Of a DNA stretch of 64,000 nucleotides, positions 1 to 11,231 are shown piece after piece. Position 1 is the first letter of the stretch, and each line of letters starts with the position of its first letter. The notes below the pieces were generated by a model. The model was not told where the DNA came from. It did not search any database and was given only the letters and a program-made list of their open reading frames with translations. Both the position numbers and the translations under genes were made by a program. Source of the DNA: Argopecten irradians (lineage: Eukaryota; Mollusca; Bivalvia; Pectinida; Pectinidae); contig NC_091135.1 in the NCBI RefSeq assembly GCF_041381155.1, forward strand, positions 66,863,067 through 66,927,066, given 5' to 3'.

Positions 1-404
1 TTAAAACTTTTAAGACTGATGACTGTTTCAGACTGGCTTCTGTATTAAGCTGTTATGGAAACACTACAAGTAGACTAGTTTGGTGCTTGTTTGGTTTCCA
101 TAGATTTTCAGCATTAAGGAACAGACATGTTAATGTCCATGACTAAGGAATGTTTCACTGACCATGTCCATTATACCTGTGTATATGTGATATCTTGATA
201 ACATTTGTATATAAATCAAAGTCATTTTTCCTAGTGCTAGCTAATTGTTGAAGCAAACGTTGATATATAAAGTGTAAATTAATTTTCTGTAATAAAGAAA
301 TTGAAATTATTTAAAGTTGTTGTGATGGTACATAATGTTGATATTTTGTATTCTCTCACAGTTACTGAACTATTGCATATAAATACAACATGAATTAACC
401 AAAT
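1..404. other. No gene recognised; possible 3' end with AATAAA
   Basis: AT-rich sequence without a convincing exon on either strand. An AATAAA hexamer lies at 291-296 and could be the poly(A) signal of a plus-strand gene ending to the left of the window, but no coding sequence in the window supports that. Confidence 0.2.
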
Positions 405-545
405 CTATCTACTGCGGCCTCCCAAAACATACAACCACACGTGGCGCACACTGCTGCAAGAGAGGCTGTCCTAGATGGCCATGGCTGTTCATTGGACTGG
501 TACATTCAACCAACCAATCAATTGTCTGGGACTATCAACATGCTT
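405..545 (+). repeat. Degenerate 3' fragment of dispersed repeat S
   Basis: This stretch shares the order of motifs seen at the end of the fuller copy at 1820-2345: ctcccaaaacat, then a CAC-rich part, then gaccatggctgttgat-like sequence, then a caatcaa-rich tail. The match is patchy, so this is an old fragment. It has no coding content. Confidence 0.5.
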
Positions 546-1819
546 GTTAGGGAGCAAAACTGAAACAACTGTGATACCCAGTGTAGTTTTACATACAGAC
601 GTCTGTTATTGACATCTGTGCAATGCAGATCCTCTCATCTACAATATAGGAGTAATGAAAAAGTTCAACAATGCTTCGTGTCTTGAGTTTATTAATTAAA
701 TCGAACACAATGCTTTTTCATTTAAATGTTATTTTTATCATCATAAGAAACTAAACATGAAAAGTATTTAATTTGATAGTACGACTGTAATCTTTACAAA
801 GAAGACATTGTTCTTACCGCCATGTTTATGATGAAAATAACAATCGCTCTGGGATGAGATGAACCATTGATGATGTTCTTAAATATTTAACAACAATTCA
901 TAGAATTTCGTGGAAAATTTAAAAGAAGTACATTGTTCATATCATGAGACTTCAGCAGCTGGTGTTGTTGTGTAAGTGATGTCCCTTATATAAACAGAAT
1001 ATCTACTTGTGATTGGAGTCTGGTGGTGTTTAGATCTTCACAGGTTGAAATCTTAATACGCTGATTTATGAGAGGACGCATTGTTCTCACCTTCATATTT
1101 TAGTTTCACTTGCATCCGTTGATCGGGAAATAAGGAAACATAAAGATTACAGTGCTTATTATTAATTATATTTGATCGTATCAGTGAAATTCCGTGTAAA
1201 CAGATGTCGAGTACGTGCCCCAAGTCTAAATCTTTTTGTAGGGCACGTAGACATTTTTGGAGGATGAAGGACAACAGCAGCAGTATATGAACGCACAAAC
1301 TATTCCAAGGAAAAGGAGGACAGCCGCAACAAATATAGCTACCTTAGCTCCAACGCTCAGGTCGACCAGGTCTGCTTCCAAACCTGAAATCACAGATTAT
1401 GTTTCCAGCAAGATTGAACCAATAAACAATGCCAACAGCTAACTCTAAAACTCAAATCTCTAAATGAGGGCAGGGAACTAAAAGAGGAAATCATGTTAAG
1501 ATTTTCATGTAGACAGACAAGATTAATGGAGTATATTCACTTTTGCTATGGAAAGTTAATGTTCTCTGGTTTCTGGTCAAATCCAGAGGATTCGATAAGA
1601 AACAGAACGTTAGCAATGAAACCACTATACATCTTAATAACCATTGAGTATTGTGTGAACTTCGTGTCACAACTTCAATCAAAACAATTAAGGATGAAGA
1701 TGATCTCGAGGACATCAATTCCTCGCCACCCTAACATAAATCAGGACGGAAGGGAAGAGACGGAACAAAATCATCGTGGATTCATTGACGAAGGCATAAA
1801 ATAGCTCCTAGAACTCTTG
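546..1819. other. Unassigned intergenic or intronic sequence
   Basis: No exon could be supported. Short open frames at 1257-1442 and 1493-1804 (plus) have no recognisable domain. A minus-strand stretch at 1091-1154 looks faintly like part of a CUB strand but has a poor acceptor and the wrong phase. If the CUB gene starting at 7024 continues left, this region would be in its introns. Confidence 0.3.
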
Positions 1820-2345
1820 CCCTGCAGGTAGGGCGTTAGAATTATACCTGCTGTCCCTTAGCATGGTCGTAAAAGGCGACAAAATTTATAATCTTATCTT
1901 TTCTCTTCCTCCTTAATGACTTGGTTCATCCTGACGTCTCCCTTGACATCGCCTCACTTTTTAATTGTTGTTGAACGCTCGCCCATGTGAGGAAGGCTCC
2001 AGGTTCTGTCCCCTGGGCGAGATATACCAAAGTCTATAAAAGTGGTACTTTCTGCTCCTGCTTGGCGCTCAGTATACAGGGAGTAGGACGAATGGTTTGC
2101 CCGTTGTCAGTATAATGTAAACGGGTGGGGTGTGTTGCTTGGTGTCTTCGGCGGCATGCTTCATTGATATAGCACTATAAAAATGGCAACAGTTCCACTA
2201 TATAAGAAGACACAACACGAACATACCGCAGTCTCCCAAAACATGCACATCCACTTCACAGACGCTACACACTGCATACATGGGAGGCAGTCCTTACATG
2301 ACCATGGCTGTTGATAGAACGTTAAAATGATCAATCAAACAAACA
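1820..2345 (+). repeat. Dispersed repeat S, near full-length copy (~525 bp)
   Basis: It starts near ccctgcaggtagggcgtta and ends in a (caaa)n-like tail after gaccatggctgttgat. A second copy lies in reverse at 28440-28975. A third, split by a LINE fragment, lies at 33545-34830. Partial copies lie at 405-545 and 59470-59565. The A/C-rich tail suggests a short retroposed element (SINE-like), but no clear tRNA-derived head was identified, so the class stays open. Confidence 0.65.
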
Positions 2346-2877
2346 AACCTGTACAGCCCGCGAGTTTGGCGGACTCGTCTGTTTTGTCCCGGCAATTTGG
2401 CACACCGTCACAAACCAAACTTCTGTCCAGACAAAATCTCCCCATACACCGGAAGTCATTGTTGGGACATGAAGATTCAGAATTGTTCACCATGACTGGA
2501 ACAGAGGATAATATAAATAAGTACCAGTATAATTGAATAGTAACTTATGATATCTTAATAGGTGAGATTACACTAGATGTTTGGACTAGGGAACATCAAC
2601 CTCTAGTGGATCTGGACTAACCTACAGGTAGTCCATGGATAGTCTGCATGTAAAATTCAGAGATTTTGGTAAAAAGTCAGAATATGTTTTATAGACAACA
2701 ACAGGTCTTGTTATATTGAGAGTGTAATTATGAAATCCGTGTGGAAGAACAATAAAGCGCTCCATTCCAACGAGTCGTGTACAAGGAATGGACATTAAGC
2801 AGTATAAAAAACCATGACCTCAAACACAGTTAACAATTTTAAAGTATAATGTATTTATGGTTGCGACTAAATTGTAC
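2346..2877. other. Probable intron sequence, nothing recognised
   Basis: This follows the splice donor of the last exon found for the minus-strand CUB gene. No further exon with the required phase-1 start was found down to position 1, so the rest of that gene probably lies outside the window. Confidence 0.3.
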
Positions 2878-5800
2878 CTCCGAGTGAAGTCACATCTATG
2901 ACGAACCCCTCGTTTGTTGACACCTGGTGACTTTTGAATTTTAAGGTCAGCGTTTCAGAACTGGACACAAACTGCTTTGGAAGTATCTTGCCACAAAGAC
3001 CTCTGGGTGGGGTCAGTTCTGACGATTTGATGCTAGCGCCTCAAATAAAAACAAAATAAAAATTACAAATACATATTATTATTTGAGAATAAACTTCTCT
3101 AATTGCTCATTATAAAAAAGTAGCTGGTGATTATCTGATTCTCTGACATAAGGTCATAGAAACCTTAACCTCAAGGTCAACTTCTAATAGGAGCATATAC
3201 AGTCAATCGGGAATTGTTATCCGAAGGGTAATTCTTAAGGATGTATTCTTCTGAGGTTTCAGTCCCGTTGAAGTCTCGTTTCGACAAAGATCAAAGAAGT
3301 TATGAGATTTTCAAATACAATTTATCAATATCTGTAGCAAGTTGCCAGTTGCAAATTTTGTCAAAAAATTACAGTTCTAACTTTAGCAGATTTTTTTATA
3401 CGGGGATTTTAAGAAATGGCCCATTTGGCGGCCATTTTGAAATTGTGTCTTTTTTCGCTTCAAGTGTAGCCACAGTTTTACCATTTTTTACTGAAATTGT
3501 TTTTACTTAAATCATCACTGCACCAGCATTTTTAGCTGTATTGAGCTAATTTTTGCTGTAAATCTTTACTTTGTTCGTGATAATTAAAATATTGAGCATT
3601 AATGTATGAAATGATTCACTTTTTTCACTTTATTTTTACATTTAATGGTAATTTGAGCACTTTTAATTTTTACTCTAAAATACTGAAAAATAACAAATAT
3701 TCAAGTGGGGCAAAAAAGTAAGCACACGGACCCCCCATTTTTCTGCCTGATTCTGAAAGAACAACCCTTTTCCTATTGATATGCAAAATATTAACGAAAG
3801 TTTAATACCAGAACTTTTTCTATAAAGGGTTAGATTTGGCAAAAATGGCTGAAAATGGTGCATTTTGTAGCTCAAAATTAAGGGGTAGGGGTAGCATATC
3901 TTGTTATTCTGAGAAAAAATATCAGTCTTTTTTATCAAAACTGGTATATTTTAAAAGCAGACTACTGGAAAATAAATTCTACAAACATAAATACATATCA
4001 AACACCTCATTAGGAAATTATGGCTTTAATATCTTGTGTATATGGTCAAAACGGCAAAATTCCCATAAAATCCAATATTTTGTCAACTAGGTATCTTTGA
4101 GTGACAGTAGCTCAAAAACGAGCACACGGACATATGTTTTTTCTTTCATTTTCTTTCATGGTATGAACTCCTCTTTCCAAAAATCTATATGAGAAAAAAA
4201 GTTTAATACAAGAAAATTTTGACTTCTCAGAGGAGTACATCCTTAAGGATGTAACCTATGAGAAGTCAAATTTTCTTGTATTAAACTTTTTTGCTCAGTC
4301 ATAGATTTTTGGATATAGGAGTTCATACCATAAAAGAAAATGAAGGAAAAACATATGTCCGTGTGCTCGTTATTGAGCTATTGTCACTCAAAGATAACTA
4401 GTTGACATATTGGATTTTATGGGAAGTTTGCCATTTTGACCATATACACAAGATATCAAAGCCATAATTTCCTAATGAGGTGTTTGACATGTAGGGATGT
4501 TTGTAGAATTCATTTCCCAGTAGTTTTCTTTAAAAATATACCAGTTATGATTGATAAGACTCATATTTTTTTCTCAACATACATATGCTAACCCCTTTAT
4601 TTTGAGGTACAAAATGCATTTCCAGCCGTTTAGCCAATTTTAACTCTTTACAGAAATAGTTATGGTATTCAACTTTTGTCATTATTTTGCATATCAATAG
4701 GGAAAGGGTTGTTATTTCTAAATCAGGCAGCAAAATGGGGAGTCCGTGTGCTTACTTTTTTGTCCCATTTAAATATTTTTTTATTTTTCAATATTTTTGA
4801 TTAATGTAAAATAAAGTGACCAAAGTGTATTATTTCACACATTAATGCTCAAAATTTCAATTACCACGAACCTAGTAAAGATTTACAGCAAACATTAGTT
4901 CGATACAGCTATAAATGCTGGCGCAGTACATGCACATGTGGCTGAAATGTCCACAGATCAAAGTGTCTTCCAAACATTGAATGGTGTAAGGCAAGGAGAT
5001 GTCATTGGTCCCTTACTTTTAACTTTTTACGTTAATTTCGAATTCAGGATGCTGTCGTCTGATTTTCAAAACCCAATATCAAAAGCTTTGTTTCAGATTT
5101 GTAGAGAATACTTACCGTCGTATATCCGTAGGACATCTTGACAGATCATAACTTTCGAGCTGCCGCGGCCGACGTCAAATTTCTGAAAGGAGATCGACAC
5201 CGCGTGATGGGTTGGCGCCTCCAGTGTGACGTCACAGTGCCAGCCATGTTTGTAAAACAGATCCCGTGTCAACTTCATTCTTTGATACAAGGGAACTTTG
5301 AGCTTTTTATTACAGTGATCCTCCAAGTAATCTGTAACAAGAAATCAGTAAAGTTGCAGCATAACGCATAATGATTAATCACGTGCTGGGTATCTTCAGA
5401 GCATAAAGAAACATGCAGGGCGTCATTATTACTGCATTAATATTAGGATATAAGTTCATGTCTCTGTTATTAATTCAAATGCGTATCAAGAGTGGTTAAG
5501 TATGGCAAGCCAAGGTACTTTTTATTCTTTTATTCCGATATCGAAATTCAGAAATTCAATTCCGATATCGGAAATTCTAATTCTGATATCGGAATTAGAA
5601 CAAAAATTCTTGATATCAGAAATTCTAATTCTGATATCGGAAATTCTAATTCCGATATCAGGAATTAGAAAACAATTTCCGATATGGGAAATTCAATTTC
5701 CGATATAGGAAATTCAATTCCCGATTTCGGAAATTCTCTCTACTCATTATTTGCATTGCAGATTATACTTCATTTCCGATATCGGAAATTGAATTCTCGA

Positions 5801-7024
5801 TATCGGAAATTGAAATACTGATATCGGAAATAGAATTACCCATATCAGAATTTGTTTTCTTATTTCCGATATGGGAATTAGAATTTCCGATATCGAAATT
5901 AGAATTTCTGATATGGGAATTAGAATTTCCGATATCGGAATTAGAATTTTCGATATCAAAAATTAATATAAATTCCCGATATAGGAAATTGATTTCTCGA
6001 TATCGGAAATTGAATTCCCGATATCGGAAATTAGAATTTCTGATATCGCAAATTAGAATTCCCGATATCGGAAATTGGAATAAAAAGTAACTTGGCTTGC
6101 CATAGTTAAGGTGTCATTACAGATTGACCTTCCACCTGTAGTTACCAGTTTAAGCCCCATTCTACTAACTGTGTGTCCATAGTATTTTTCCTTTCTTGGT
6201 TACCAGTTTAATCCCCATTCTACTAACTGTGTGTCCATAGTATTTCTCCTTTCTTGGTTACCAGTTTAAGCCCGATTCTACTGACTGTATGTCCATAGTA
6301 TTTCTCCTTTCTTGCCTACCAGTTTAAGCCCCATTCTACTAACTGTATGTCCATAGTATTTCTCCTTTCTTAGTTACCATTTTAAGCCCCATTCTACTGA
6401 CTGTATGTCCATAATATTTCTCCTTTCTTGCCTAACAGTTTAAGCCCCATTCTACTAACTGTATGTCCATAGTATTTCTCCTTTCTTAGTTACCATTTTA
6501 AGCCCCATTCTACTGACTGTATGTCCATAGTATTTCTCCTTTCTTGGTTACCAGTTTAAGCCCCATTCTACTGACTGTATGTCCATAGTATTTCTCCTTT
6601 CTTGCCTAACAGTTTAAGCCCCATTCTACTAACTGTATGTCCATAGTATTTCTCCTTTCTTAGTTACCATTTTAAGCCCCATTCTACTGACTGTATGTCC
6701 ATAGTATTTCTCCTTTCTTAGTTACCATTTTAAGCCCCATTCTACTGACTGTATGTCCATAGTATTTCTCCTTTCTTAGTTACCAGTTTAAGCCCCATTC
6801 TACTGACTGTATGTCCAAAATTGATGACTGTGTTTTCTCCTTGTTATTTTGATAAGATAAATATAAATATGTATATATTTTATTTAATCCAAAATGATCA
6901 CCAGGATTATCTTATTACTCCATGTACCTGACTTTCTGTCCTTATTGCGTTTATGTCCCGTGACTAGTCCGAGAAAACAGGTAATCCACACCAGCCGGAC
7001 AATGCTTACGGAAATGCCCTTCAT
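2878..7024 (-). CDS. Secreted or membrane CUB-domain protein, 5' three exons (partial)
   Basis: A minus-strand gene rebuilt from three exons: 7024-6928, 5331-5116 and 3039-2878. All three junctions are phase 1, with GT-AG ends. Exon 1 starts MKGISVSIVRL and has a hydrophobic core ending near LVTG, a typical signal peptide. Exons 2 and 3 together give one complete CUB domain. It has Cys pairs (DHC, then WHC 28 residues on, then ICQD and GLCG), the motif VLRIYDG before the second junction, and the closing strands LTLKFKSHQVSTNEGF. CUB domains are extracellular beta-sandwiches that bind proteins or sugars, often through calcium; the acidic residues at FDV and IYDG fit that type. About 158 residues are visible. 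The last donor (GGAG|gtacaa) leads into sequence where no further exon was found, so the protein is incomplete here. Its introns hold TTAA elements and a 58-bp array. The product beyond 'CUB protein' is unknown. Confidence 0.72.
3237..4247 (+). mobile_element. TTAA-bounded inverted-repeat element A (~1.0 kb, non-autonomous)
   Basis: The left end reads ttaaggatgtattcttctga and the right end, reverse-complemented, reads ttaaggatgtactcctctga, so the element has terminal inverted repeats of about 20 bp that begin with TTAA. No transposase frame is visible. A TTAA target is known for piggyBac and Kolobok superfamilies; which one applies here is not decided. The element lies in intron 2 of the minus-strand CUB gene. 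A truncated relative of its left 170 bp is at 34205-34376. Confidence 0.6.
4244..4926 (-). repeat. Inverted, truncated second copy of element A
   Basis: Starting at the shared ttaaggatgta, the sequence runs as the reverse complement of 4247 back to about 3518, with visible substitutions and small indels. It ends near gctggcgcagtacatg, so it lacks the other terminus. With the first copy it makes a head-to-head palindrome of about 1.4 kb. Confidence 0.7.
4938..5060 (+). mobile_element. LINE reverse-transcriptase scrap
   Basis: In frame the sequence reads TLNGVRQGDVIGPLLLTFYV, which matches the RT motif GVRQGD-x-L-x-P of non-LTR retrotransposons. Only about 35 residues are recognisable, so this is a small relic in intron 2 of the minus-strand CUB gene, directly beside element A. 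Confidence 0.5.
5496..6109. mobile_element. TTAA-flanked element B filled with palindromic GATATC repeats
   Basis: TTAA at 5496-5499 and 6106-6109 flank inverted ends of about 28 bp. The left reads gtatggcaagccaaggtact and the right, reverse-complemented, ctatggcaagccaagttact; both continue into tttttattc. Nearly all the interior is a tandem series of a roughly 20-bp unit based on ttccgatatcggaaatt, itself a palindrome, with many copies varied. No transposase is present. The element lies in intron 1 of the minus-strand CUB gene. A TTAA target-site duplication suggests a piggyBac- or Kolobok-type non-autonomous element. Confidence 0.75.
6141..6820. repeat. 58-bp tandem repeat, ~11.7 units
   Basis: Units begin gttaccagtttaagccccat at 6141, 6199 and 6257, and so on with a constant 58-bp step. 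A few variant positions (gttacc/gcctac/gcctaa; ccag/ccat) alternate between units. The array is intronic in the minus-strand CUB gene. Confidence 0.9.
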
Positions 7025-7282
7025 ATCTTGACCACCATCAGCGACGTACGCACTGTAGAACAGATAAACTAGTTTATTGTCTCGGCGACAGATAAGTCGG
7101 ACTATACCTTACACTACGACATGATTAGGAATATTTTATTTTTAACAACTGCGTCTTTTGTAAGGTTATGACGATCGTTTGTGTCTTATGATAATGCTCA
7201 GTCACGTCTGGATAGCTGAACAAGTCATAACAGCCTTTAGATGAGATTAAGAGACAATTGATTCAAATCACGTCCCATCATG
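7025..7282. other. Upstream region of the minus-strand CUB gene
   Basis: This is the 258 bp between the start codon of the minus-strand CUB gene and the 36-bp array. The promoter of that gene should lie here or within the array; no TATA box in the right place could be supported. Confidence 0.25.
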
Positions 7283-9232
7283 TACAAACACAATGGGCGT
7301 GGGTTAAAATGTGTCATGTACACACACAATAGGCGTGGGTTAAAATGTGTCATGTACACACACAATAGGCGTGGATTAAAATGTGTCATGTACACACACA
7401 ATGGGCGTGGGTTAAAATGTGTCATGTACACACACAATAGGCGTGGATTAAAATGTGTCATGTACACACACAAAAGGCGTGGATTAAAATGTGTCATGTA
7501 CACACACAATGGGCGTGGGTTAAAATGTGTCATGTACACACACAAAAGGCGTGGATTAAAATGTGTCATGTACACACACAAAAGGCGTGGGTTAAAATGT
7601 GTCATGTACACACACAATGGGCGTGGATTAAAATGTGTCATGTACACACACAATAGGCGTGGATTAAAATGTGTCATGTACACACACAATAGGCGTGGAT
7701 TAAAATGTGTCATGTACACACACAATGGGCGTGGATTAAAATGTGTCAAGTACACACACAATAGGCGTGGATCAAAATGTGTCATGTACACACACAATAG
7801 GCGTGGATTAAAATGTGTCATGTACACACACAATAGGCGTGGATCAAAATGTGTCATGTACACACACAATAGGCGTGGATTAAAATGTGTCATGTACACA
7901 CACAATAGGCGTGGATTAAAATGTGTCATGTACACACACAACAATAGGCGTGGATTAAAATGTGTCATGTACACACACAATAGGCGTGGATTAAAATGTG
8001 TCATGTACACACACAATAGGCGTGGATCAAAATGTGTCATGTACACACAAAATAGGCGTGGATTAAAATGTGTCATGTACACACACAATAGGCGTGGATT
8101 AAAATGTGTCATGTACACACACAATAGGCGTGGATTAAAATGTGCTGTCATGTACACACACACAATAGGCGTGGATTAAAATGTGTCATGTACACACACA
8201 AAAGGCGTGGATTAAAATGTGTCATGTACACACACAATAGGCGTGGATTAAAATGTGTCATGTACACACACAAAAGGCGTGGATTAAAATGTGTCATGTA
8301 CACACACAAAAGGCGTGGATTAAAATGTGTCATGTACACACACAAAAGGCGTGGATTAAAATGTGTCATGTACACACACAATAGGCGTGGATTAAAATGT
8401 GTCATGTACACACACAATAGGCGTGGATTAAAATGTGTCATGTACACACACAAAAGGCGTGGATTAAAATGTGTCATGTACACACACAAAAGGCGTGGAT
8501 TAAAATGTGTCATGTACACACACACAATGGGCGTGGATTAAAATGTGTCATGTACACACACAATAGGCGTGGATTAAAATGTGTCATGTACACACACAAT
8601 AGGCGTGGATTAAAATGTGTCATGTACACACACAATAGGCGTGGATTAAAATGTGTCATGTACACACACAATAGGCGTGGATTAAAATGTGTCATGTACA
8701 CACACAATAGGCGTGGATTAAAATGTGTCATGTACACACACAATAGGCGTGGATTAAAATGTGTCATGTACACACACAATGGGCGTGGATTAAAATGTGT
8801 CATGTACACACACAATAGGCGTGGATTAAAATGTGTCATGTACACACACAATAGGCGTGGATTAAAATGTGTCATGTACACACACAATAGGCGTGGATTA
8901 AAATGTGTCATGTACACACACAATAGGCGTGGATTAAAATGTGTCATGTACACACACAATAGGCGTGGATTAAAATGTGTCATGTACACACACAATAGGC
9001 GTGGATTAAAATGTGTCATGTACACACACAATAGGCGTGGATTAAAATGTGTCATGTACACACACAATAGGCGTGGATTAAAATGTGTCATGTACACACA
9101 CAAAAGGCGTGGATTAAAATGTGTCATGTACACACACAAAAGGCGTGGATTAAAATGTGTCATGTACACACACAAAAGGCGTGGATCAAAATGTGTCATG
9201 TACACACACAAAAGGCGTGGATTAAAATGTGG
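7283..9232. repeat. 36-bp minisatellite, ~54 units
   Basis: The unit contains taggcgtggattaaaatgtg, followed by tcatgtacacacacaa. The step is 36 bp with three main versions (ataggc, atgggc, aaaaggc) and rare length changes near 7940, 8143 and 8520. Because 36 is a multiple of three and several frames of the unit lack stops, long open frames appear on both strands; they are by-products of the repeat. The array separates the divergent CUB genes starting at 7024 (minus) and 11232 (plus). Confidence 0.95.
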
Positions 9233-10182
9233 ATGATTTAACAGTAACGGCATGGTAAATTAATCACATGTAGCTGTATTATCTCGTCCATTTTGTTCTA
9301 TCTGATATAGGTATATGTAAGAGACCCGCCTACAACCATATAATATATTTTATATTTTTTCTTCACATTACTCTTTTTAATATATCATTACATATAATAC
9401 TTGTACACATTGGTGTCGCTAACAGGAAATTAATGAGTACGGAATTTAAATTTTGGTGTTTTGAGGGTTCGGGGTCTCCCCCGGGGAAAAATATTACGAT
9501 TCAGAATGGCTGAGATGAGTTTAATGATGTATTTTGATGATTTTAAAGCGTTCATAACGTTCTTAACATGGTAATTTTTCGATTTAAATTTACCTGCATT
9601 TAGAAATGATAATTGTGAATGTCGTCAATTACTGTATGCAACCCTGCCCGATCTGAACATACCGGCTTAACACCATCGGCACATTGTTGTGTAACTCAAA
9701 ATAATAATGAATTAATTGTCATGCTAACACATATAAACATGGACATTTTTAGTCTAGTTCATGTGTATTGAATTTTTTTTTATTAAAGGTTTGAACATTA
9801 CGTGCTTGAACGTTTTAGGAAATGCGCCGCGTAGCAGAAAATTTTCTAAAATCAAATACGAAAAATGTGCAGGAGGACCCTTTTTTCTTTCAAATGTGGC
9901 ATTTTTAGAACATTTCAGCCGGCGAAAATGGGGGGGGGGGGGGGACCAAAAAGACATGTTTGCTATAAGTTCATATTGATAAACTGGTTTTAAATGTTCA
10001 CAACCTTTGGGAAACGGCTTTTGATTATTATTTGTTTTCGGTCGACAGACGGCAAAACAGCGACATGAATCTTCACTGTTAACATAGTTTACTCAGGGAA
10101 TCTTACATTCGGTTGGTGTTATAACAACATCTTAGGTCATTAGTATACATTTTCGTATATTATTATTGTTTTAAAGAAACTT
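9233..10182. other. Unassigned; G-tract at 9930-9944
   Basis: No exon was recognised. The only landmark is a run of 15 G on the plus strand at 9930-9944. Confidence 0.3.
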
Positions 10183-10495
10183 TTAAAGATGCTCCACCGC
10201 TGACATATGATATTTTTTTCACTATAAAAAACAGGAGCAGACGATTTAGCATTTTTCTTCAGTTACAAAAGTTACATACTTTTCACCATTACCACCATTG
10301 CAAAGTTTGAGCTTCTAATTTTACCTCAAGGTTAAAATATGAAAAATAATTAATTGCATCCCGAAAAAATTCCGTGGCACTATATCCTATATGGAATGGA
10401 GTACTGGTTGCGCATACACCAAAGGCAAAATAAATTATTTTATATTAGTTTCTGTGTTAATTATTTATGCTCTGTCGGCGGTGGAGCATCTTTAA
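10183..10495. mobile_element. TTAA-flanked MITE, family C (~305 bp)
   Basis: TTAA at 10183-10186 and 10492-10495 flank inverted ends: left agatgctccaccgctgaca, right reverse-complemented agatgctccaccgccgaca. There is no coding content. Size and ends fit a miniature inverted-repeat element with a TTAA target. Confidence 0.78.
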
Positions 10496-11231
10496 TTTTT
10501 GTTTCGCAAAGGTAGTGGGCGTTTAATATGACAGTTTTAAGCCGAAATCTGGACAATGTACAAACGTAAAGAGAGTTTTCCGTATCTAAGTTGAACGTCC
10601 GATGAAATGTTAGCGTTTTGATGCGTTTTGCCGCCCACAGACATATAAACTCAGTACAAAGAACCACGACCAGGCCTCGGCGACACAGCAACAAGTATGT
10701 CGGATAGACAGCGAAAACTGTATCGACGTTTGTGGCATTTTAAAGCGTCAATACACATTGGAAGGCGTACAATAATATTCACAATATCAAATGACTCTGG
10801 GAGTTCCCGGTTTTCAAAGTGTGTACATGTATACATTATATAAACTTAAAGTTGTGTACTGGGGGCGAACCCTTTCGTGCAGCGCCATTTGTTTTTTATT
10901 GCACATTCTTGCTTGGTCAAGGAGCATCGCTTCGCTACGTTAGACAATCAACATGTCATGTTGTTTAGATCGCCTTAAGGTGCCTACCAGAGTGTACTGC
11001 GGGGGAAACATTAAACCAAAATGCAAATACGAAGATAAGTTATGATCAAGGCTAACTTCCAGAAAATAAATAATTTTAATACTTCAAGCCCCCTCCATTG
11101 GGCCTCTAGATCGGTTAGGAAATAAATTTACATACAAATACAATAGATTTTTATGTATTCTGTACCTATATGGTGGTTAACTTACACTCTGACAACAGTC
11201 TTTCTCCGAAACCTCGATGGTTTTAATCAGT
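10496..11231. other. Upstream region of the plus-strand CUB-LDLa-TM gene
   Basis: No exon was recognised. The promoter of the gene starting at 11232 is expected here, but no TATA box or initiator could be assigned with confidence. Confidence 0.25.

Noticed and set aside
1053-1298. Minus-strand frame with HCNLYVSLFPDQRMQVKLKY, faintly like a CUB strand
   Set aside because: The acceptor before it is poor, the start phase (0) does not fit the phase-1 pattern of the neighbouring CUB gene, and the rest of the domain is absent.
7283-9232. Regular 36-bp repeats resembling a CRISPR array
   Set aside because: Units are directly adjacent with no unique spacers, no cas genes are near, and the DNA is from an animal.
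7237-9253. Long open frames on both strands (308, 299, 267, 247 codons and others)
   Set aside because: They are products of a 36-bp tandem repeat whose length is a multiple of three. They exist on both strands at once, lack splice or start context, and have no domain.
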